DNA of 64,000 nt from Cellulosimicrobium sp. Marseille-Q4280 (GCF_943181405.1 NZ_CALPBY010000006.1:1-64000), one strand, 5' to 3'; positions 25,826-34,054 are shown, counted from the stretch's first letter. The notes: generated by a model from the sequence alone, not told the origin. Program-made: numbers and translations.

Positions 25826-27520
25826 TCAGAGCCCGTCGAAGAACCCCACGACGTCGCCTGCGGTCTGCTCCGGCTCGAGGTGGGCCGCGAAGTGACCGCC
25901 CCGCTCGTACGTGGTCCACTGCCGGATGTCCGCGTGGTCCCGTTCGGCGAAGCGACGGATCGACGCGAAGTCGCCCGTGGCCTGGGCGAGCGCGATGGGG
26001 ACGGTCGTCGGGCCCGACGGCTCCCCACCACCGCCCTCGGGCACCCCCGCGCGCTGCTGGGCGAGCGCGTTCTCGCGGTACATCCGCAGCGCGGACCCCT
26101 GCGTCCCGGTGAACCAGTACACGGCCGCGTTGGCGACGACGAACGCCGTGCCGACGTCGCCCATGAGCTGGGAGTTCCAGCCGAGCAGCCCGGCCGGGGA
26201 GTCGGCGAGGGCGTGCGCGAGGGTCTGCGGCTGCTGCGACTGCAGCACGTTGAACCCGCCCAGGTTCTCCCAGAACCAGCCGAGGTGGGCGAGCGCCGCC
26301 TGCTCCTCCTCGCTCAGGTCGGCCATCTCGGCCGGGTCCCCCGACGGGAACGAGTAGAGCTGCGTGACGTGCACGCCGACGACGTGCTCGGGGTCCAGGC
26401 GCCCGACCTCCGGCGAGATCATCGACCCCGCGTCGTTCCCGACCGCGCCGTACCGCTCGTACCCGAGGCGGCGCATGAGCTCGACCCACGCGCGCGCGAC
26501 GCGCCGGTTGTCCCAGCCGGCCTCCGTCGTCGGACCGCTGAAGCCGAAGCCCGGGATCGAGGGGAGGACGACGTCGTACCCGGCCGCCGTGAGCGGCTCG
26601 ATCACGTCGAGGTACTCGACGACCGACCCCGGCCAGCCGTGCGTGAGGACCAGCCCGACGGCGTCCGGCCGGCCCGAGCGCACGTGGAGCGCGTGCACGC
26701 GCTGGCCGTCGATCACCGTCTCGACCTGCGGGTACGCGTTGAGGCGGGCCTCGAGCGCGCGCCAGTCGAAGTCCTCGAGCCAGTACCGGACGAGCTCGCG
26801 GACCGACGCGACGCTCGTGCCGTACCCCTCGTCGGGCTCGAGCGCGTCGGTGAAGCGCGTGCGCGCGAGACGCTCGCGGACGTCGTCCAGGTCGGCCTGG
26901 GGGATCTCGATCCGGGTCGGGACGACCGCGGTCCAGCCTGGGTCGCGGCCGAGGTAGCGCAGGAGCGCGTCGGCCGGGCCGGGGTCCGCGCCGTCGGGGG
27001 CGTCGAGCGCCGCCGCGTACACGCCGTAGGGCCGGACCGGTTCGACGAGCGGGGGCGCGACGGAGAGCAGGAACGCCGCGAGGTCGTCGTCGAGGGGAGA
27101 GTCCTGCCCGGTGGCGACGGCGACGTCCCACGCGTGGACGGCCGCGTCGATCGCCGCGGCGCCGGCCGCGGACAGCGCGGGCACGGGCCCGATCGGCAGC
27201 GGGGTGGAGACCTCGCTGCCGGGCTCGACGAGCGCGAACGCGGCGGCGGACGCGGCGAGAGCCGGCTCGACGAGCTCGCCCGGGCTCCCGGCGAGCTCAC
27301 CCGAGGGGGCGAACGGGTCCTCCGTCGGCCCGCCCTCCCCCGTGAGCGCGGCGACGTAGGCCCGCTGGTCGCCCGCAGCGTGCTGGAGGACGTGGGCGAC
27401 CGTCCAGCCCGCGCACGGGGTGGGGAGCGCCAGGTCGTCGGCGGAGAGCGCCGCGACCACCTGCCGCAGCGCGGCGTGGGCGCGGTCGATCACTGCCGTC
27501 GGGTCGGTGTACGTGGTCAT
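25826..27520 (-). CDS. Fusion: maleylpyruvate-isomerase-like (DinB fold) domain + epoxide hydrolase
   Basis: A 564-residue protein joining two families. Residues 1-195 are a TIGR03086/MDMPI-type domain (DLALPTPCAGWTVAHVLQH with His47, then VHAWDVAVATG with His129), which in relatives binds a metal and may use mycothiol. Residues 200-564 are an alpha/beta hydrolase with an EHN cap: IEIPQADLDDVRERLARTRF, oxyanion HGWPGS (294-299), a nucleophile Asp in GNDAGS (363) and a C-terminal catalytic His in GGHFAAH. It likely hydrolyses epoxides; the isomerase half may detoxify the same compound. ATG 27520 follows GGAGGAACCC. It is divergent from a TetR gene with operators between, so it is presumably induced by its substrate. 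Confidence 0.85.
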   Translation of the reverse strand: MTTYTDPTAVIDRAHAALRQVVAALSADDLALPTPCAGWTVAHVLQHAAGDQRAYVAALTGEGGPTEDPFAPSGELAGSPGELVEPALAASAAAFALVEPGSEVSTPLPIGPVPALSAAGAAAIDAAVHAWDVAVATGQDSPLDDDLAAFLLSVAPPLVEPVRPYGVYAAALDAPDGADPGPADALLRYLGRDPGWTAVVPTRIEIPQADLDDVRERLARTRFTDALEPDEGYGTSVASVRELVRYWLEDFDWRALEARLNAYPQVETVIDGQRVHALHVRSGRPDAVGLVLTHGWPGSVVEYLDVIEPLTAAGYDVVLPSIPGFGFSGPTTEAGWDNRRVARAWVELMRRLGYERYGAVGNDAGSMISPEVGRLDPEHVVGVHVTQLYSFPSGDPAEMADLSEEEQAALAHLGWFWENLGGFNVLQSQQPQTLAHALADSPAGLLGWNSQLMGDVGTAFVVANAAVYWFTGTQGSALRMYRENALAQQRAGVPEGGGGEPSGPTTVPIALAQATGDFASIRRFAERDHADIRQWTTYERGGHFAAHLEPEQTAGDVVGFFDGL

Positions 27521-27573
27521 GGGTTCCTCCGAGGTCCGGGCGCTGCCCTCCGGCGGTCGGGTCCGATCGCCAG

Positions 27574-27620
27574 GAACGGAATACATCGTTCCGTTCTACT
27601 CCACAGTAGGGGAACGTTCC
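27574..27620. promoter_or_regulatory. Two TetR-type operators between divergent genes
   Basis: An inverted repeat GAACGGAA-N7-TTCCGTTC spans 27574-27596, and a perfect palindrome GGAACGTTCC spans 27611-27620 followed by another GTTCCG. Both contain the same half-site GGAACG/CGTTCC. Position between the divergent hydrolase fusion and TetR genes makes them its likely operators. A TATGGT hexamer at 27636-27641 would start the tetR message at its ATG. Confidence 0.7.
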
Positions 27621-27648
27621 GTTCCGCACAAGTGCTATGGTCGTGCTC

Positions 27649-28296
27649 ATGACGACCGAGAGCAGCCCGGCGCTGAGCGGACGGCGCGCCCAGGCCGCCC
27701 GCAACGACACCGCGATCCTCGCGGCGGCGCGCGACGTGTTCGTCGCGGAGCCCGACGCGCCGGTCGCCGCCGTCGCGCAGGCCGCGGGCGTCGGCATCAG
27801 CGCGCTGTACCGCCGCTACCCGAGCAAGGAGTCGCTGCTCGCCACCCTGTGCCTCGACGGGCTGCGCCGGTTCGTCGAGGTCGCCCGCGGGGCGCTCGAC
27901 GTCACGGACCCGTGGGAGTCGTTCGAGACGTTCCTGCGAGGCATCGTCGACGCGGACGTGCACTCCCTGACCGTGCAGCTCGCGGGCCGCTTCACGCCGA
28001 CACCGGAGCACCGCGAGCTCGCCGTCGAGGCCGGCGAGCTCGCAGGCACCGTGCTCCGGCGCGCCCAGCAGGCGGGCGTCGTGCGTGCCGACGTCGACGA
28101 CACCGACCTGCCGATGGTCTACGAGCAGCTCGCGGCCGTCCGTCTCGGCGACCCCGACCGCGTCGCCGCGCTGCGCCGTCGGTACCTCGAGCTGCAGCTC
28201 GCGGGGCTGCGCGCGTCCGCCAGCGACGGACGACGCCTTCCGGGGAGCGCCCCGACGCAGGACGAGCTCGGCGTCCGCTGGGTCCCCCGCGGCTGA
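27649..28296 (+). CDS. TetR-family regulator of the divergent epoxide-hydrolase gene
   Basis: A 215-residue TetR-type regulator. Its helix-turn-helix lies at about 20-60 (ARNDTAILAAARDVFVAEPD, then AAGVGISALYRRYPSKESLL). The remainder is an Ala/Leu-rich ligand domain without identifiable class. ATG 27649 is preferred over GTG 27637: TATGGT at 27636-27641 places the transcript start at that ATG, giving a leaderless message. It probably represses the divergent fusion gene and itself through the two palindromes just upstream. Confidence 0.87.
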   Translation: MTTESSPALSGRRAQAARNDTAILAAARDVFVAEPDAPVAAVAQAAGVGISALYRRYPSKESLLATLCLDGLRRFVEVARGALDVTDPWESFETFLRGIVDADVHSLTVQLAGRFTPTPEHRELAVEAGELAGTVLRRAQQAGVVRADVDDTDLPMVYEQLAAVRLGDPDRVAALRRRYLELQLAGLRASASDGRRLPGSAPTQDELGVRWVPRG

Positions 28297-28320
28297 CGTC
28301 CCGGGTTCACCGGGGAGGCG

Positions 28321-28845
28321 TCACACGTCGTCGAACTCGGTGACGACCGTGCGCCAGTACTCGGCGCCGTCGCGCGTGCGATGCACGAGGCCGGCGTCGA
28401 CCATCGAGCGCCGGAGCGACACGGGGTCCACCGCACGCTCCGCGAGCCGCTTCGTCAACGTGAGCTCGGTGACCGGCTCCTCGAGCGGCAGCACCTGCGA
28501 CGCGAGGTACCGCACGACGAGCTGCCGGTCGCGCAGGCGCTTCGGGCTGCGCACGAGGCGGCCTTCGCTGAGGAACCGCTCCGGACCGGTCTCCTGCGGT
28601 GCGGACGCGCCCGCGAGCAGTGCCGCGAACCGGCCGGCGTCGGCCCGCAGCACCCCGGCGTCGTCGCGCACCACGACGCCCGCCGCGAGCAGCGGCGCGA
28701 GCCGACGCCGGTCGTCGGTCGTCAGGTCCGCCTCCGCGGGCGCCTCGACGACGACGCGACCGAACAGGCGCAGCCGCCCGTCGTCCGCGAGCGACGCGAC
28801 GACCTGCTTCCAGGCGTTGGCGGGGACCGGGAGCGTGCTGTCCAT
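28321..28845 (-). CDS. DUF2087-domain protein
   Basis: A 174-residue soluble protein. The C-terminal half (about 92-170) fits DUF2087: FLSEGRLVRSPKRLRDRQLV, then LTKRLAERAVDPVSLRRSMV and a final DGAEYWRTV. This domain often ends ArsR-like regulators; here the N-terminal half (QVVASLADDGRLRLFGRVVV) resembles a degenerate winged helix of the same class, so a transcription-related role is likely but unproven. The stop faces the convergent TetR gene, 25 bases away. The ABC-F gene lies downstream of nothing on its strand; its stop is 59 bases from this start. Confidence 0.8.
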   Translation of the reverse strand: MDSTLPVPANAWKQVVASLADDGRLRLFGRVVVEAPAEADLTTDDRRRLAPLLAAGVVVRDDAGVLRADAGRFAALLAGASAPQETGPERFLSEGRLVRSPKRLRDRQLVVRYLASQVLPLEEPVTELTLTKRLAERAVDPVSLRRSMVDAGLVHRTRDGAEYWRTVVTEFDDV

Positions 28846-28903
28846 GCCCCGACCCTACGGTCGGGCGGGCGGCTCGCCGCACCGGGGGTCCCTGGCCGAG
28901 GGC

Positions 28904-30664
28904 TCAGGCGAGGTGCACGACGTCGCCCGTCCACCGCCGCCGCAGCCACCGGTCGTGCGACGCGACGACGACGGCGCCCGGCCAGTCCTCGACCGCCTCC
29001 ATGAGCTCGGTCGCGAGCGTGAGCGAGACGTGGTTCGTCGGCTCGTCGAGCAGGAGCACGTCGGGCGCCTGCGACACGAGCATCGCGATGACGACCCGGC
29101 GTCGCTGCCCGACCGACAGGTCCGCGAGCGGACGGCCGAGGTCGCGCGGCGCGACGAGCCCGTGCGCGTCCACCCGAGCGTCGCGCGCATCCTCCCCCTC
29201 CGCCACGCCCTGCACGAGGGCGAGGAGCTCGCGCGGGGTGCGGGCGTCGTCGTGCAGGTGGACGTCCTGCTCGAGGAGCCCCACCCGGACTCCCTTCGCC
29301 CGGCCCACCGATCCGGCGTCGGGCACGAGGTCCCCCGCGAGGACGTGCAGCAGGGTCGACTTGCCGGCCCCGTTCGCACCCGTGACCAGGAGGCGCGAGC
29401 CGCGCGCGACCTCGATCGACCGCGCGCCGGACGCGGCGAGGTCGAGCCGGGCGGCCCGCTCCCCCGGCGGCACCGGACCGTCCCGGCGCACGACGACGTC
29501 CCGCGCCCACACCGCGAGGTCACCTCCGAGCGCCTCACCGCGCGCGGACCGCGACGCCGCGGCGGGCGGCGCGAAGCGCAACGGCGGCGGCGGCCTGCGG
29601 ACCTGCTCGCGGTCGAGCGTGTCGAGGCGCAGCTGGGCGTTGCGCACGCGGCGCGAGACCTGGCTCTGGACCCGCTCGCCCTTGAAGTCGTAGAGGATCT
29701 TCGCCTGGTTGCCCCGCTCGCGGTTCTTGCTGACGTCGCGCGCGGTCACCGCGACGGACCGGCGCAGCTCGGCGAGCTCCGCCTGCTCCGCCGCGAACTG
29801 CTGCTCCCAGCGCTCGCGCTCGACGCGCTTGGCCTCGAGGTAGTCGCTGTAGGTGCCTCCGTAGGCCGTGATGCCCGACGACGCGCCGTCCCCCGACGCC
29901 CCGCGGTGCGGCGCCGCCGACGGGTCGAGGTCGAGGATCTCCGTGCACACCTCGTCGAGGAACACGCGGTCGTGGCTCGCGAGCACGACGGCACCGGGCA
30001 GGGCGCGCAGCGCGGCGGCGAGGAACTCGGCGGCGCCGTCGTCGAGGTGGTTCGTCGGCTCGTCGAGCAGGAGCGCCCCCGGCTGCCGCACGAGCAGGGC
30101 GGCGAGCCCGAGCCGTGTGCGCTGCCCGCCCGAGAGCGTCCCGACGGGCCGGTCCGCGACCCCCTCGACGTCCAGCCCGAGCCCGGCGAGCGTGCGTGCG
30201 GCCCGCGCGTCGGCGTCCCACACGTCGGCCAGCTGGGCGCGCGTGAGTGCGCGGTCGTACGCGGCCTCGGCGTCGCGCTCACGCGTGCCAGGGCTGTCGG
30301 TCGACGGCGTCGCCGGGGCGACCTGTGGCCCCGACACGTTCGCGAGGGTGACGGCCGCCGCCTCCAGCGCGGCCTCGATCGCCCGGACCTCCGCCAGCGC
30401 GTCGTCGACGACGGCGCGCACCGTGGTCGACGGCGGGTACGGGAACTCCTGGTGGAGGAACCCGAGGTCCGGAGGGCGCTCGACCGTGCCGGAGTCCGCG
30501 GCGGTCGTGCCCGCGAGGACGCGCAGGAGCGTGGACTTCCCGGCGCCGTTCTCCCCGACGAGCCCGGCGCGGTGGCCGGGGTCGACGGCGAGGTCGACTC
30601 CGCGCAGCACGGCGCGGCCGTCGTAGGACATGTGGATGTCGGACGCACGAAGGACGGGATTCAT
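28904..30664 (-). CDS. ABC-F family ATPase, ribosomal-protection type candidate
   Basis: A 586-residue soluble twin-ABC protein without membrane domains. The first ABC has Walker A GENGAGKST (37-45), LSGGQRTRLGLAALL and LLLDEPTNHLDD; the second has GANGAGKST, an altered signature LSVGQRRRVVIAML and LLLDEPTNHVSLT. The interdomain linker (about 275-395) is long and basic/helical, as in antibiotic-resistance ABC-F proteins that displace drugs from the ribosome; which drug class cannot be read. The ATG at 30664 overlaps the stop of a 33-codon leader ORF (ATGA). The AGGTGA at 30669-30674 (minus strand), 4 bases before the start, is the ribosome binding site and can be sequestered by the leader, suggesting drug-induced translation. 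Confidence 0.85.
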   Translation of the reverse strand: MNPVLRASDIHMSYDGRAVLRGVDLAVDPGHRAGLVGENGAGKSTLLRVLAGTTAADSGTVERPPDLGFLHQEFPYPPSTTVRAVVDDALAEVRAIEAALEAAAVTLANVSGPQVAPATPSTDSPGTRERDAEAAYDRALTRAQLADVWDADARAARTLAGLGLDVEGVADRPVGTLSGGQRTRLGLAALLVRQPGALLLDEPTNHLDDGAAEFLAAALRALPGAVVLASHDRVFLDEVCTEILDLDPSAAPHRGASGDGASSGITAYGGTYSDYLEAKRVERERWEQQFAAEQAELAELRRSVAVTARDVSKNRERGNQAKILYDFKGERVQSQVSRRVRNAQLRLDTLDREQVRRPPPPLRFAPPAAASRSARGEALGGDLAVWARDVVVRRDGPVPPGERAARLDLAASGARSIEVARGSRLLVTGANGAGKSTLLHVLAGDLVPDAGSVGRAKGVRVGLLEQDVHLHDDARTPRELLALVQGVAEGEDARDARVDAHGLVAPRDLGRPLADLSVGQRRRVVIAMLVSQAPDVLLLDEPTNHVSLTLATELMEAVEDWPGAVVVASHDRWLRRRWTGDVVHLA

Positions 30665-30762
30665 GGGATCACCTGCCGAGGGGTGCCCGGGGCTCCACGC
30701 GACGGGGCGTGGGCCGGCTTCGGGCGAGGACGGACGGGCCGGTCGGGGCAGGTGAGGATCAC
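30661..30762 (-). CDS. Putative leader peptide upstream of the ABC-F gene
   Basis: A 33-codon frame from GTG 30762 to TGA 30661, whose stop overlaps the ABC-F ATG. The peptide is Pro/Arg-rich (VILTCPDRPVRPRPKPAHAP, then a C-terminal TPRQVIP). A promoter-like pair just upstream would start the message at about 30764-30765, leaving only 2-3 bases before the GTG. Leader ORFs that stall with drug are known upstream of resistance ABC-F and erm genes. A competing AUG at 30764 is followed directly by UGA. It is inferred, not proven, that the leader is translated. Confidence 0.5.
   Translation of the reverse strand: MILTCPDRPVRPRPKPAHAPSRGAPGTPRQVIP
30669..30755 (-). promoter_or_regulatory. Possible translational attenuator of the ABC-F gene
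   Basis: The 9-bp inverted repeat TCACCTGCC (30669-30677) / GGCAGGTGA (30747-30755) pairs the first codons of the leader ORF with the ABC-F ribosome binding site. A second hairpin inside (CCACGC 30695-30700 with GCGTGG 30707-30712, extendable by GGC/GCC across one bulge) may be the alternative structure. A ribosome stalled early in the leader would free the binding site. Confidence 0.5.
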
Positions 30763-30772
30763 ATCGGGGACG

Positions 30773-30809
30773 ACGCTACGCGGCGCACGTCCCGACGTCA
30801 CGGGAATTT
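30773..30809 (-). promoter_or_regulatory. Promoter of the ABC-F leader, with AT-rich element
   Basis: On the minus strand GTGACG (30801-30796) and TAGCGT (30778-30773) are 17 bases apart. AAATT (30809-30805) lies 3 bases before the -35 hexamer, an unusual AT patch in this DNA. WhiB7-dependent promoters of actinobacterial drug-resistance genes have such an AT-rich element directly upstream of -35. Confidence 0.5.
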
Positions 30810-30821
30810 CGCGCGGCCGGG

Positions 30822-32618
30822 TCAGGGCGCCTCGGTCGCGCCCTCTGTCGGCGACTCCGTCGGGATCGACGTCGGGGAGGACGTCGGCTCGTCCGTCGGG
30901 TCGGGCGTCGGCTCGGTCGGCGGGTCCGTCGGGGGCGGCGTCGGAGTGGGCGTGGGCGTGGGGTTCGGGGTCGGCGTCGGCGCGGGTGCCGGCGGCGCGG
31001 TGGGCTTGGGCCCGGGCGCGGGGTTCGGCGACGGGCTCGGGGCCGGGGTCGTGGTCTCGGCCGGCGTGTACCGGTCCGGCATCGCGCCCGCACCGAAGAA
31101 CTCGAAGTGCCACGGCTCGGGCTTCGACCCGTTCGGCCGGGCCCACGACGGGTTGTCCCACCCGTAGTCGGGTGCGTGCGTGCGCATCCACACGTACTCG
31201 GCGGAGGTCCCGGACGGGACGTTGCCCCCGACGTCGATCGCGAGCCCCCACCCGTGCTGGGACGTGCCGGGCACCGCGGCGAGGTAGGGCTTGATCGCCT
31301 TGAGCCGCACCTGGTCCTCGTACGGCCGGTACGAGTCCGTGATCCTCAGCGCGTACCCGAACGCCTTCTCGAACTCGGCGGCCAGGGCCTCGAGCTGCTC
31401 CGCGGCGTCGCACCGCAGCGACTGGCCGGGCGCGAACGACAGGTCGCACAGGACGTTCGCGGGGATGCGCCCGTTCTCGTACTCGGCCGTGGAGCCGGCG
31501 TACTTCGCGACGACCTCGGCGAGGCGGTCCGCGAGCGTGGACCCGACCCGCGCTCCGGTCGCCGGGTCGATGCCGTCCGCCGGGAGGACGTCGACCTCGG
31601 GGAACGCGGTCGTCGTGCCGAGCAGGTCGGCGAGGTGCGTGGCGGAGACCACCACGTCGTCGAGCGTGACCGCTCCGTGGTCGTGGCCGTCCTCGTCGTG
31701 GTGCGCGCCGTCGTCGTCCCCGTCGCCGGAGCTGTCGTCGCCCTCGCCGTCCTCGTCGTCGCCCTCGAGCTCGCCGGGCGCGACACCGTCCGGCGCGGGC
31801 ACGGCGTCCTCGGGGAGCACTCGCTCACCCGAGCCGTCCGGCTGCTCGGTGCCCGACGGCGCGTCGTCCGAGCCGCTCGACGGCCCGGTCGGGAGGTCCG
31901 TCGGGACGTCGGTCGGGAGGTCGGACGGGACGTCGGTCGGCGTCCCCGAGGGAGAGCCGCTGGGCGTCGGCACGGGGGCGGGGGTCGACGAGGCGAGCGT
32001 GGCAGGCTCGTCGTCCGGCGCGCTCTCGTCGGGCGCGTCCTTCTTCGGCACCGCCGTCCTGGGGGCGTCGCCGGCCGGGGCGTCCTCCGGGGGCGCGTCC
32101 TCCGGGGGCGCGTCCTCCAGCGGGGCGTCGCCGTCCAGGTCGTCCGCGGGCGGCGCGAGGGGGTCGGGCAGGCCCGGGAGCGTGGGCTCGTCGAGCGAGG
32201 AGTCGAGGTCGAGCTCGTCCTCGGGGACGACCTGCACGGGCACCCGGCGTGCGGCGTCCTGCTGTGCGAGGTAGGTCGCGAGCAGCATCCCGAGCTCGGA
32301 CCGTGCCTGCTCGATGGACGGGCTCACGACACCCGACTCGAGCGCGTTCGCGGTCGCGAGGACCTCGATGGCGCCGTCGAGCTGCTGGGACTCGTCGAGC
32401 CCGGTGCCGAGCACGCTCGCGACCGGCTCGGCGGCGGTCGACACGGGGGTCGCGTAGAAGGACGCACCCTGCTGGGGCTGGGCGCTGCTCGCGAGCGCCG
32501 CGACGAGCGTGATGCCGAGCGCGGACGAGATGAGAACCTGAGAGACGGTGCGGGCCCGGCTCGACGAGGCGGGCAGCGCGCGGTCGCCCGCGTCCTCGCT
32601 GTGCGTCTCCGTGCCCAC
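30822..32618 (-). CDS. VanY-type D-Ala-D-Ala carboxypeptidase (M15B) with long disordered arms
   Basis: A 598-residue envelope peptidase. A membrane segment at about 26-46 (VSQVLISSALGITLVAALAS) is followed by some 250 residues of acidic Pro/Asp/Glu/Ser-rich sequence with a His/Asp cluster (HHDEDGHDHG). The catalytic VanY domain occupies about 410-510: ITDSYRPYEDQVRLKA, GTSQHGWGLAIDVGG and EPWHFEF, with Zn ligands His, Asp, His. The last 90 residues are Pro/Thr repeats. It trims the terminal D-Ala of peptidoglycan stems. GTG 32618 was chosen for GGGAG 5 bases upstream; ATG 32672 and 32753 are further upstream without such sites. The tandem 15-bp repeat at about 32089-32118 encodes the DAPPE repeats. 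Confidence 0.85.
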   Translation of the reverse strand: MGTETHSEDAGDRALPASSSRARTVSQVLISSALGITLVAALASSAQPQQGASFYATPVSTAAEPVASVLGTGLDESQQLDGAIEVLATANALESGVVSPSIEQARSELGMLLATYLAQQDAARRVPVQVVPEDELDLDSSLDEPTLPGLPDPLAPPADDLDGDAPLEDAPPEDAPPEDAPAGDAPRTAVPKKDAPDESAPDDEPATLASSTPAPVPTPSGSPSGTPTDVPSDLPTDVPTDLPTGPSSGSDDAPSGTEQPDGSGERVLPEDAVPAPDGVAPGELEGDDEDGEGDDSSGDGDDDGAHHDEDGHDHGAVTLDDVVVSATHLADLLGTTTAFPEVDVLPADGIDPATGARVGSTLADRLAEVVAKYAGSTAEYENGRIPANVLCDLSFAPGQSLRCDAAEQLEALAAEFEKAFGYALRITDSYRPYEDQVRLKAIKPYLAAVPGTSQHGWGLAIDVGGNVPSGTSAEYVWMRTHAPDYGWDNPSWARPNGSKPEPWHFEFFGAGAMPDRYTPAETTTPAPSPSPNPAPGPKPTAPPAPAPTPTPNPTPTPTPTPPPTDPPTEPTPDPTDEPTSSPTSIPTESPTEGATEAP

Positions 32619-32807
32619 CGTGACTCCCTCGTACGCGCTGACGTGTCGCACCGTGCGGTCCTGGTCGTGCATGGTGATGCCCGGTCGCACGCGTCGTCGC
32701 GCCCGGCGCTGCGATGTCGGACCGCCGCAGTGCCTCGTCCGATTACGGTACACCGCGTCCCCACGGCCCTCACCATGTGGTCACGATCGGACAGGAGAAT
32801 CGAACCC

Positions 32808-33323
32808 ATGAGTTCATCTGCGCGTCATCCCTGGTCAAGATCGCGCGGCGCGCTCGCCGCGGTCGCCGTGGCGGGCTCGTTCGCGCTCACGGCCTGCGCC
32901 GACGACGGTTCCGTCTCCGTCCCGGAGTTCACCCTCACCGGCGACGGCCTGGAGCAGCTGCTCGAGGACGCGCGCTCGCAGGCCGAGACGATCGGCGAGG
33001 ACGTCCGCTCGCTCACCGACGACCTCGGCTCGCTGCCCGACGACGCGCGCGCCCGCGCCGAGGAGGCCGTCACCGCCGCCCAGGACGCGGCGGACGAGGC
33101 CCGGAGCGCGGTCGACGACGCGGCGTCGGCCACGGAGGCCGAGCGCGCCGAGGCCGAGCAGCGGCTCGCGGACGCCGAGGAGCGCCTCGACGCGGCGTCC
33201 GACCAGCTCGACGCCGTCGCGTCGTCGCTCTCCGACGCGGACGCGGCCGTCCGGGAGTCGCTCGAGGACCTGCGGGCGCAGGTGGACGAGCTGCGTGCCG
33301 GGCTGGACTCGTCGACCGGCTGA
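32808..33323 (+). CDS. Secreted coiled-coil lipoprotein
   Basis: A 171-residue lipoprotein with a signal peptide ending LTAC (Cys30). The mature part is one long helical coiled coil rich in Ala, Asp, Glu and Arg, with LLEDARSQAETIGEDVRSL at its start. It resembles the secreted protein at 42190-42690 (both begin the coil with QxETIGxD), so the two are paralogues of an unnamed family. GGAG lies 11 bases before ATG 32808. It is divergent from the VanY gene. Function unknown; an envelope spacer or stress protein is possible. Confidence 0.8.
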   Translation: MSSSARHPWSRSRGALAAVAVAGSFALTACADDGSVSVPEFTLTGDGLEQLLEDARSQAETIGEDVRSLTDDLGSLPDDARARAEEAVTAAQDAADEARSAVDDAASATEAERAEAEQRLADAEERLDAASDQLDAVASSLSDADAAVRESLEDLRAQVDELRAGLDSSTG

Positions 33324-33364
33324 GCGCCGGCGTGCGCCCGACGCCACGTCCTCGTCCCCACGAA

Positions 33365-33378
33365 AGGTCTTAGGTCCC
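33365..33378 (+). promoter_or_regulatory. DosR-like box upstream of the DoxX gene
   Basis: AGGTCTTAGGTCCC lies 104 bases before the DoxX start. It matches the box at 38307-38320 in 11 of 14 positions, and both share the GGTCCC half-site of dormancy-type regulators. Confidence 0.45.
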
Positions 33379-33481
33379 GCCGTCGCGCGACCTTCTCCTG
33401 GCGTCCACGACTCCTCCACACGGTGGAATGGAGATCGAGGAGCCCGGCCACAGGGACCGGGTCGACGAGAAGGGGACGACG

Positions 33482-34054
33482 ATGACGGGGACGACCGAGC
33501 GGGACGTGAACGTACCGCTCACGACGGTCGAGGGCACGACGCCCGAGACCCTCAGCCTCGCCGCACGAGCGAGCCGGCCTGCGCAGGTCGTGCTCGGCGT
33601 GCTGCGCATCGCCCTGGGGTTCTACTTCCTGTGGGCATTCTTCGACAAGACGTTCGGGCTCGGCTTCGCGACGCCGGCCGAGAGGGCCTGGGTCAACGGC
33701 GGGAGCCCCACGACCGGCTTCCTGTCGGGCGTCGAGGGTCCGTTCGCCGGGTTCTTCAACGGCATGGCGGGCGCGGTCTGGGCCGACTGGCTGTTCATGA
33801 TCGGCCTGCTCGGCATCGGGCTCGCGCTGGTCCTCGGGATCGGGATGCGCATCGCCGCGGTGAGCGGCTCGCTGCTCCTGGTCTTCATGTACCTCGCGGC
33901 GCTGCCGCTCGAGACGAACCCGATCATCGACGACCACCTCACGATGGCGCTGACGATCGTGGCGCTCGCGCTGATCGGCGGAGGCGACGTGCTCGGTCTG
34001 GGCAAGGTCTGGAAGAACCTCCCGGTCGTCCGCCGCAACCGCTGGCTCGTGTGA
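33482..34054 (+). CDS. DoxX-like integral membrane protein
   Basis: A 190-residue membrane protein with about four helices. The first (VVLGVLRIALGFYFLWAFFD) and the loop with GFATPAERAWVNGGSPTTG are seen in DoxX-related actinobacterial proteins that often lie near redox or hypoxia genes. ATG 33482 was chosen because AAGGGG lies 6 bases before it; ATG 33428 would add 18 charged residues. A DosR-like box stands upstream. The gene ends before a strong terminator at 34152-34193. A role in redox stress or quinone metabolism is inferred from the family and neighbours only. Confidence 0.8.
   Translation: MTGTTERDVNVPLTTVEGTTPETLSLAARASRPAQVVLGVLRIALGFYFLWAFFDKTFGLGFATPAERAWVNGGSPTTGFLSGVEGPFAGFFNGMAGAVWADWLFMIGLLGIGLALVLGIGMRIAAVSGSLLLVFMYLAALPLETNPIIDDHLTMALTIVALALIGGGDVLGLGKVWKNLPVVRRNRWLV

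Noticed and set aside
30759-30764. A minimal AUG-UGA start-stop ORF ahead of the leader
   Set aside because: Only six bases; kept only as a caveat to the leader start, not as a feature.
32089-32118. 15-bp tandem repeat as a regulatory element
   Set aside because: It only encodes the DAPPE repeats of the VanY protein arm.
33590-33605. Another copy of the GTCGTGCTCG intergenic core
   Set aside because: It lies inside the DoxX coding sequence (QVVLGVL) and has no palindrome partner.
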